A stretch of 64,000 bases of DNA from Symmetrospora coprosmae (lineage: Eukaryota; Basidiomycota; Cystobasidiomycetes; Symmetrosporaceae). This document shows positions 57,792 to 64,000 of this stretch, piece after piece. The notes beneath the pieces were generated by a model. The model did no database searches. It was given only the letters and a program-made list of their open reading frames with translations, and was not told the origin of the DNA. Every line of letters starts with the position of its first letter. Position 1 is the stretch's first letter. Position numbers and translations under genes: made by a program. The stretch lies in NCBI GenBank assembly GCA_008802785.1, contig VUYT01000012.1, positions 186,001 to 250,000 of the forward strand, given 5' to 3'.

Positions 57792-58295
57792 GCAGACGCG
57801 CAAGGGTTTGTGATATAGATTTGGACCTGCATGATGTACAGCTAGCAGCAACGTCGGTGCTGTTAAGGCTTCTTGAGGGACCGGATAGGGAAGGTGCTCG
57901 CCACCAAGCGGTGTGTCACCGGGCCTGGCCCGCAGCTTGTGGGCAGCTCACAGGCGGTGCGGGAGCGTAGCGGCGGACGCGGACGTCAGGGGGACAAAGG
58001 CAGCACCTTGGCCTTGGATGAGATCTCCTGACCTGTGTCCCGCCTGCCTTCAATTGTTGCCTTCTTGTCATTGCAAACTCAACCGAAAGGGCGACACCGG
58101 AGCGGCGGCATAAACACGCCCGTCCGTCCCATCCCATCCCGGGTTCCCGTGACTTCTGGCGGACGGCCACCAAGGGACAGGGGCCATCCTCTCACCATCT
58201 GCAGCCGTTTGGGGTAATTACTGCATAGCAGCAAGTTCGCCGTCTCGATAGTCACCACAACCACAGGCGCAACCACCAAGCCCACGCCGCCCAAC
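57792..58295. promoter_or_regulatory. Intergenic, promoter of the next gene
   Basis: About 500 bases. No gene or repeat seen. Confidence 0.4.
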
Positions 58296-60158
58296 ATGTT
58301 CGACTCTGCAGGCGACGCCGAGTCCATGTACAGCAGGAGCAGCCGGTGAGTCGACGGATGAGCGGTGAAATGCGCTGGACAAGGGGACGCAATAGCATGA
58401 GCTGACCTGTGGAGTCTATTCTGCACACTCAGGATGGGCTCGCTCATCATGGAGAATGGCCAATCGATGCAGCAGTACTACCAGCAGCTCCAGGCCGACC
58501 AGATGGAGGCCGCCGCCAAAGCTGCCGCTCGGGCCCAGCAACCGGGAGGCAGCGCACGACCAAGGCGCAACTCTGCATCCTCCGTCATGTGAGCGTCGCT
58601 CTCTCTTCAAGTGTATTCAGCTCGCGCTGTCTACCCTCGATCCGCATTGACTGAGCTCCGTACGCGTTTTCTGGCGACCCACGCGTATTCTGCAAACAGG
58701 TCCGACACGGAGCGGCTCTACGGCTGGTCTGGCAGCAGGGGAGGAGTAGCCAACGAGCACACTGCGCCCAAGTTCAGGATCAACAGTGGAGGGAAGCTCG
58801 TCCTGGCCGAGAACCTTGAGCGAGAGAGGAAGGAGCAGGAGCTGAAGGAACAGGCACAGGCCGCTGCGGCTGCCAAAGCGGCCAAACCTGCGAGTGAGTA
58901 GGCGGATACTACACCCTCAGTGCAAGGCACCGCGCTGAAGCCCTCCTCATCACTTGTTGCTCCTACAGAGCCAGCCTACCGACCGGCCTTCGCCCCCTCT
59001 GCGGATTTGCCCCCATCGGAGGACGAGCGTGAAGAGCCCATCGACGACGATGACAGACCCATCCAGCACGATCTTCCCACTACGCGCCCTCTTCGAGCAC
59101 GCACATCGCTCAAGCAGAAGCTCGGGAGCGTGCTCGCTCGTGTCGGATCAGTCCGCAAGTCCGGCTCGACCCCTCCCGCAGTCGCGTCTGCGACCTCGCC
59201 CGGCGCTGCCGGGACCTCGCCTGGAGCTGCCGCGCCCGCGCAGGACTACCTCTCGGTCAAGCGCAGCAACACTACGGGTGGGACATCGCCCTCGGGGCGC
59301 CCCGAGTTCCGCCGCGCCCGCAGTTCCGTCAAGAAGCAGTCTGCTCTCGGCGACACGGCCGAGGTAGACGAGAACACCATGCCGAGCCTTTCGCCTGGTC
59401 TGGCTCCGCCCACGGACAGCGACAAAGACGACGACATTATCCTCACTGCAGATGGCGGGCACTTCCAGGGTGGCTTCACGGGGCTGGCAAGGAAGCTGTC
59501 CAGGCGCGCGACGACCGCCGGGAGCGGTGCTGGTGCGGCTGCCAGGCGGTCCAGGAGCGTGCCTCGCGAGGGATTGCGCGCAGAGCGGGAGAGGAAGGCA
59601 GAGGGGATCATGGACAAGGCAGCTGCCGAGGAGATGTTGCGGGGTGAGCACAACCCGGTCTATCTCGGAAGGTGGTCCAGCCCTGACTGACTCTGCTTGC
59701 ACACAGACCTCGCCAAGATTCCGCTGTACAAGCCGCCTCGCTCGGCCAACCTGTCGAACCGGAAGCCACTCTCGTCCTTCCCGCCTCGCGCTCCCCTGCA
59801 CACCGCAGCTGAATCGAACTCGCTCGCCAATGCGCCCCGGTACACCCGGCCAGTCAAGGATGCCGACGGTGCCCAACGTGAGCGAGACCCGAACGCGCTT
59901 GACCGTGCCACAACCGTCTCTGCGGGACTGGGGCGGGATTACTCCAGCTACAAGGGCAGCAGGAACCGCAACAGGTCTGGATCCACTCCATCAGTCATGA
60001 GCTCTACGGCGCTCCTGCCCGGAGGAGGCGAGGCTGCCCCGCCCGTCCCGCCTTTGCCGGAGCTTACCAAGGACCAGGAGGTTGCGGCGGAGCAGGGAGC
60101 GGACTGGACAAGCTTCAAGAAGAGCGAGAGCTCAAACACGATCGCAAAGCAGGCTTGA
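58296..60158 (+). CDS. Low-complexity protein of unknown function
   Basis: ATG at 58296: MFDSAGDAESMYSRSSR, then MGSLIMENGQSMQQYYQQLQ and, after a third exon start, SDTERLYGWSGSRGGVANEH. A coiled stretch NLERERKEQELKEQAQAAAA is followed by disordered Ser/Pro/Arg text with an acidic patch (SEDEREEPIDDDD) and a basic amphipathic segment (TSLKQKLGSVLARVGSVRKS). The last exon begins DLAKIPLYKPPRSANLSNRK and ends SSNTIAKQA. At least five exons. I do not recognise a family. The ERLYGWSGSR and KFRINSGGKLVLAENLERE pieces look like the most conserved part. Confidence 0.72.
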
Positions 60159-60518
60159 CTCTCCATTCCGACCAGTCCGTACATTCCGCGCCATGCAGAC
60201 CATTAATGCCCGTGTCTAGTCCATCGCTCCCATTCCGCCATCTTGTTCACTCTGTACCATGTTCCTGTTGTAGTAGTACTCGGGCGATGCGACTGCGCTC
60301 TTGTCGTAGTGTCGTCTCCTCTTCTGTTGCGCTCTTTGCGTCTGATCTGCTCTGCGAATCTCAGATGCGCCGTCTTCACTTAGGTGTTAGTCTAGGATAT
60401 TGCCAGCCGCTGGGATGGGTAAGCCCGCTCACAAAGTGATTATCCCTGCCCTCGCGAGCTTCAGAAGCGCTCATGCATGAAGATCAGGTATCCTGCATCG
60501 CCGGCACACCTCGATATG
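60159..60518. other. Convergent 3' region
   Basis: About 360 bases between two stop codons, T-rich on the plus strand. Probably untranslated tails. No gene. Confidence 0.45.
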
Positions 60519-61739
60519 CTAAAGCGGGTCTCCGTCGAGTAGCGCCACAGGAAAGAGTTCCAGCAGGTCCGGCCAGTAAGCTGCTTTGGGCTCTCCCTCT
60601 TTCCAGCCCTTCCGCTTCTTCAATCCCGCCATGGCATCTCGGATGAGGCGCTGCACTTCGGCACGCAATGGCCAAAGTCCCTCTTCCCATCCCTCTCGGA
60701 CGTATTCCCTCATCATCTCGGTGACATGCAGAACTGGCGTTTCGGTGAGATTTGGAAGCCAGCCGGGGGATGCAAGGCGTAGCAAGATCTCTAGGTATCC
60801 ACTTGGATCTAGGTCGGTGAGCTCGAGAGTGGATAGCGTGGAGGGAAGCAGCTCGACGGGCAGATGCATGTCCTCGAGGTCGATGGAAAACGTGAGGTGC
60901 TCGAGCTTGGTGAACCCGCCGAAGAAGGCATGAAGACCTTCCCCGCTGACCAAGTCGTACTGATTGTCTGCACTCATAGTGATTGTCGTGACCGTATCGT
61001 GTAGAGTGAGCGGTCTAGACTGCATGTGCTGGAAGGAAACGATATCTTGGAGGCTGAAGGTCTTGAGACACTTCAGAGGCTCGAGAAGCTCCTTCCAATG
61101 CTTGGCCTTGAACTTCCACCAGTACAGGAGCCGAAGCTCCTGTAAGGTAGCTCCGACGCTCCCAAGCAAATCGAGGCCTGCTTTCCAGAAGATGCCCTGT
61201 CCTTCGCAGCCATTCAAGTCCAGGTGTAATCTGGTGAGAGCGCGACATCCGCTCAGAAGGCATTGGAGTTCGAATACGTTGAAGGCGTTCACGGTCAGTT
61301 CCCGTACGAGGGTACACGTGGCGGCGTCCCGGCAGAGGAGGCTGTAGAGGACGGCCTGCCTGTGGCCGTATTCCGATTCTGCCGATACCACGCTGATCTC
61401 CCCATCTTCATCGCGAGACTCGTCGCCTATGTCGAGATCCAACTTGCGGTAGAGGATCGGCTGTGTGATGGATCGCCAGAGCTTGCAGACCTGCCCAATC
61501 GCTGCAAGATCTGGGAGTTCTTCGGGGTCGAGATGGCCGATGACCATCTCCGCAATCTCATGGATGGCCAGCACCCGTGCTGCAGTGCTGAGGAAGGGAA
61601 AGGGCTGGGGAGGAGGCCGTCCTTTCTTCCTGTTGGTGCAGACGCGTCGAGCTTTGTGGGGCTTTGTCCCGTGTGAAGTGCTCCGGGTGGATGCAGCCGC
61701 GGAGGAAGATGAGGGAGCGGAGGTACGAAGCTGGGACAT
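60519..61739 (-). CDS. F-box/LRR-type protein, paralogue 1
   Basis: Intronless, 406 residues, ATG at 61739. After a basic Ser/Thr-rich start the F-box-like segment reads LSTAARVLAIHEIAEMVIGH, LDPEELPDLAAIGQVCKLWR, SITQPILYRKLDLDIGDESR. Leu-rich repeats follow (LVRELTVNAFNVFELQCLLS, GCRALTRLHLDLNG, LGSVGATLQELRLLYWWKFK, GFTKLEHLTFSIDLED). It ends with KRKGWKEGEPKAAYWPDLLE. A likely SCF substrate adaptor; substrate unknown. Closely related in order and spacing to the next gene, about 830 bp upstream and in the same direction. Confidence 0.85.
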   Translation of the reverse strand: MSQLRTSAPSSSSAAASTRSTSHGTKPHKARRVCTNRKKGRPPPQPFPFLSTAARVLAIHEIAEMVIGHLDPEELPDLAAIGQVCKLWRSITQPILYRKLDLDIGDESRDEDGEISVVSAESEYGHRQAVLYSLLCRDAATCTLVRELTVNAFNVFELQCLLSGCRALTRLHLDLNGCEGQGIFWKAGLDLLGSVGATLQELRLLYWWKFKAKHWKELLEPLKCLKTFSLQDIVSFQHMQSRPLTLHDTVTTITMSADNQYDLVSGEGLHAFFGGFTKLEHLTFSIDLEDMHLPVELLPSTLSTLELTDLDPSGYLEILLRLASPGWLPNLTETPVLHVTEMMREYVREGWEEGLWPLRAEVQRLIRDAMAGLKKRKGWKEGEPKAAYWPDLLELFPVALLDGDPL

Positions 61740-62570
61740 GATGTGCTACCTCTGAGCAGAGCTTGCGCTTCTCGGATGCTGTGGTGTTCGCCTGCTGTGC
61801 CGGATCGTCCCGCGTGGACGAGCGCTCTGATCGAGACTGAGGGCGAATGGACGGTATGCGACGTGTCCGAGCACTGTGTTCCGTGTCTGTGCCTTGGCAG
61901 CTGTCTGAAGAAGCCGCGATCTGGAGGCTGACGTCTGCCTGCCAGCGGCTGGTGCGCGTTGGTTCCAGGGGCATCAGCTCGCACGGAGCGCAATTGGCAC
62001 GCAGAAAGGGCGGGCTCACACGACAGATGGGTTTCCTCTACCGGATGTCGGCAGTTGCCGAGTCTCTGTCCGCTGCTGCGCTCGCCTCTGCGTGCACCAC
62101 ACGCTCCTTGCAAGCTCAGACGCTCGCTACGGTCGCGTCGCTGCACGACCGCCGGACAGTCAGGGTGAAGGAGCCCGCTGATTCACTGTTCAAGCTCTGG
62201 TTACGACTGTAGATGCGAGTGCAGGGCGTCCTAACTGCCCGACGGATATATGCAATCCGTGCTCAGGCAAAGGGCGTCGACGCCACCCATCGTCCGACCT
62301 GAACGCGTCCAAGTCGGCTAGTAGCGGACAATTCCGGCTGCTATGTACGAAGGTAGCGTGGTTGCGGTAGCATTTCAGATGATCCTCTTTTTAGTTCCCC
62401 AGTCGCATGGCATCGCTGCGAGCCTTGTCCTTCGCTCTTCTAGGCCTTCCTCCGACGAGCTCGGACATCCGGCATCATCTTCTCGCGTGCGCCGTGTCCT
62501 CACCAGCCTTCGTCCTGCCCCTCTAAATCGCCGACTGGTGGTGTATCTCTTCTTTCGGCCTCTCCCCGCC
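61740..62570. promoter_or_regulatory. Intergenic between the two F-box paralogues
   Basis: About 830 bases. Contains the promoter of paralogue 1 and the 3' region of paralogue 2. No gene or repeat recognised. Confidence 0.4.
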
Positions 62571-63821
62571 CTACGCTTCCTCCTCTTCCAAGTCGCCCGC
62601 GTCCGCCTGATCCCCCCAGTCCCCCTGATCCTCCTCGTCCTCCTCCGACTCCCACTCCTCGAAGAGATTCAGCAGATCCGGCCAGAACTCGGCAATATCG
62701 TCTCGCGCTTGCCATCCCTCCCGCTTCCTCAGTCCTTCTGATGCATCCTCAATGAGGCGCCTCACGCCACCGCGCGCTGGCAGATTCGCGTTCCCGTATG
62801 CGTATGATCCATCTATTATATCAGACATGATGCTGTCCGTTCGGAGGATCGGAGTTTCGCTGAGAGCCGCAAGCCATGCGGGGGATGCGAGGCGGCGGAG
62901 AATCTCGAGGTGCCCGAAGATGTCCGAGTGAGAGAGATCTAGAGTCTGTAGAGTCTGAGGCAGAGCTTCGATGGGGAATAGGTCACCATTGAGGGTGATT
63001 GAAAAGGTGAGATGTTCCAGGCTCGTGAAAGCGCTGAGGAATGCGGCGAGACCATCCGCTCGGGACCACTCGCTGTAGCTTCTCTCTTCGCGTAAGATGA
63101 GCGTCGTGACTGTCCTGTGCAGCTGAAGGGCTTCAGACTTCATGTACATGAAGAAGTGCATGCCTTCCAGCGTGAAGCGTTCCAGACGCTCAAGGGGTTT
63201 CAGGAGCTCCTCCCATACAGCCGAATCGACGTCCCACCAGGACGACAGGGTGAGTTCCTGCAATGTTGTCCCGACACCTTCGAGCAGACTGACGCCTGCC
63301 TCGCAGTGCAGACCTTCGCCAAAGGGGCCTTCGCACGAGAGGTGGAGTATGCTGAGGGCGTTGCAGCCGTTCAGGAGGCCCGGTAGTTCAGCACCCTCAA
63401 AGTATTTTACCGTGAGGTGCTGGACGAGTCTGCGCTTGCGCACTTGACGGCAGAGCAGGCGGTAAAGTCGGGCCTGCTTGTATCCATGTGGCAGTTGCCA
63501 ACGCGTGGGACGGACTTCACCTCCCTCGTCGCGTGATTCTAGTCCTATCTCGAGGTCTATATCGCGATAGAGAATCGGCTGGGAGATGGCCTGCCATAGC
63601 CTGCACACCTGCCCAGCCATCGCGATTCTCCGCTTGCGAGCCGGATTAAGGTAGCCGATGACCATCTCTGCGATCTCGGGGATGGCCAGCACGCGTGCGG
63701 CTGTGCTGAGAACGGAGGAGGATTGTGCAGATGAGCGACGTCTCTTGCTCTTTGCACGGATGCGTCGACCCTTCGACTGTGGCTGAGTCTCGGTCGGGTC
63801 CGCATGCTGAGCTGGGTTCAT
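62571..63821 (-). CDS. F-box/LRR-type protein, paralogue 2
   Basis: Intronless, 416 residues, ATG at 63821. Basic start (KGRRIRAKSKRRRSSAQSSS), then VLSTAARVLAIPEIAEMVIG, YLNPARKRRIAMAGQVCRLW, QAISQPILYRDIDLEIGLES. Repeats: LVQHLTVKYFEGAELPGLLN, GCNALSILHLSCEGP, LEGVGTTLQELTLSSWWDVD, AFTSLEHLTFSITLNGD. It ends in a run of Glu, Asp and Gln (EEWESEEDEEDQGDWGDQAD) that paralogue 1 lacks. Same domain order and many identical short motifs as paralogue 1, so a tandem duplication. Confidence 0.85.
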   Translation of the reverse strand: MNPAQHADPTETQPQSKGRRIRAKSKRRRSSAQSSSVLSTAARVLAIPEIAEMVIGYLNPARKRRIAMAGQVCRLWQAISQPILYRDIDLEIGLESRDEGGEVRPTRWQLPHGYKQARLYRLLCRQVRKRRLVQHLTVKYFEGAELPGLLNGCNALSILHLSCEGPFGEGLHCEAGVSLLEGVGTTLQELTLSSWWDVDSAVWEELLKPLERLERFTLEGMHFFMYMKSEALQLHRTVTTLILREERSYSEWSRADGLAAFLSAFTSLEHLTFSITLNGDLFPIEALPQTLQTLDLSHSDIFGHLEILRRLASPAWLAALSETPILRTDSIMSDIIDGSYAYGNANLPARGGVRRLIEDASEGLRKREGWQARDDIAEFWPDLLNLFEEWESEEDEEDQGDWGDQADAGDLEEEEA

Positions 63822-64000
63822 CGAGACGGAGTTGCAAAAGCAGAGGGAAGGGATGGACAGACGTCGCAGCTAAAGCGAGGATCGCTGACCGGAACCCAAT
63901 GAGATGATTGTATGTGCGTGGTGCGGGCTGGCCGGGGAACCAGTCCGGACGGTCCCAGGACCGCTCGATGGCGGGACTGCTCCGCTTGGGCGCCTCGAAG
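63822..64000. other. Right edge, no feature seen
   Basis: The final 180 bases hold the upstream region of the F-box paralogue. Nothing else recognised. Confidence 0.4.

Noticed and set aside
1-64000. CRISPR arrays, rRNA genes, LTR or other large mobile elements
   Set aside because: No repeat-spacer pattern, rRNA segment, terminal repeats or polymerase motifs were seen.

Overview
The window is nuclear DNA of a GC-rich, intron-dense fungus. Short GT-AG introns (about 50-100 nt, CTGAC/CTAAC branch sites), a class I hydrophobin, fungal-type Ole1 and snurportin point to a basidiomycete; Ustilaginomycotina is my inference, not something the sequence proves. About 27 protein-coding genes and one tRNA gene are packed on both strands with few long gaps.

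Layout. 1-7.4 kb: NAD synthetase (cut by the left edge), a mitochondrial Mmt1-type metal transporter, and a convergent pair of mitochondrial acyl-CoA enzymes (MCAD-like dehydrogenase, ACOT9-like thioesterase). 7.7-19 kb: an RBMS-like RNA-binding protein, MSH2 in 17 exons, and a head-to-head pair for spliceosomal RNP biogenesis (snurportin-1 and LSm6). 20.5-24.4 kb: Ole1 desaturase and an F-box-like gene with an in-frame TAG. 24.5-30 kb: a cell-surface group of two expansin-like genes and a hydrophobin. 30-41.4 kb: PAF1, an EI24-family membrane protein, a TPR-less SGT1, an RS/RRM protein and NAA15. 41.6-47.6 kb: a VPS62-like protein, an intronless 1073-residue orphan, and the tRNA gene. 48.4-58 kb: a VPS9-domain Rab GEF, a transaldolase-family protein, a DJ-1/PfpI protein, a peroxisomal enoyl-CoA hydratase 2 and a D-2-hydroxyacid dehydrogenase. 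58-64 kb: an orphan disordered protein and two tandem intronless F-box paralogues.

The most unusual object is at 47405-47636. It is a tRNA-Lys(CUU) gene in four exons. One intron is the canonical tRNA type at position 37/38. The other two, in the D-loop and the T-stem, carry mRNA-type signals: GT...AG ends, CTAAC/CTGAC branch sites and pyrimidine tracts. Removing all three gives a 73-nt tRNA with every invariant base, the tertiary pair G15-C48 and all stems intact. I know of no described nuclear tRNA that would need both the spliceosome and the tRNA splicing endonuclease.
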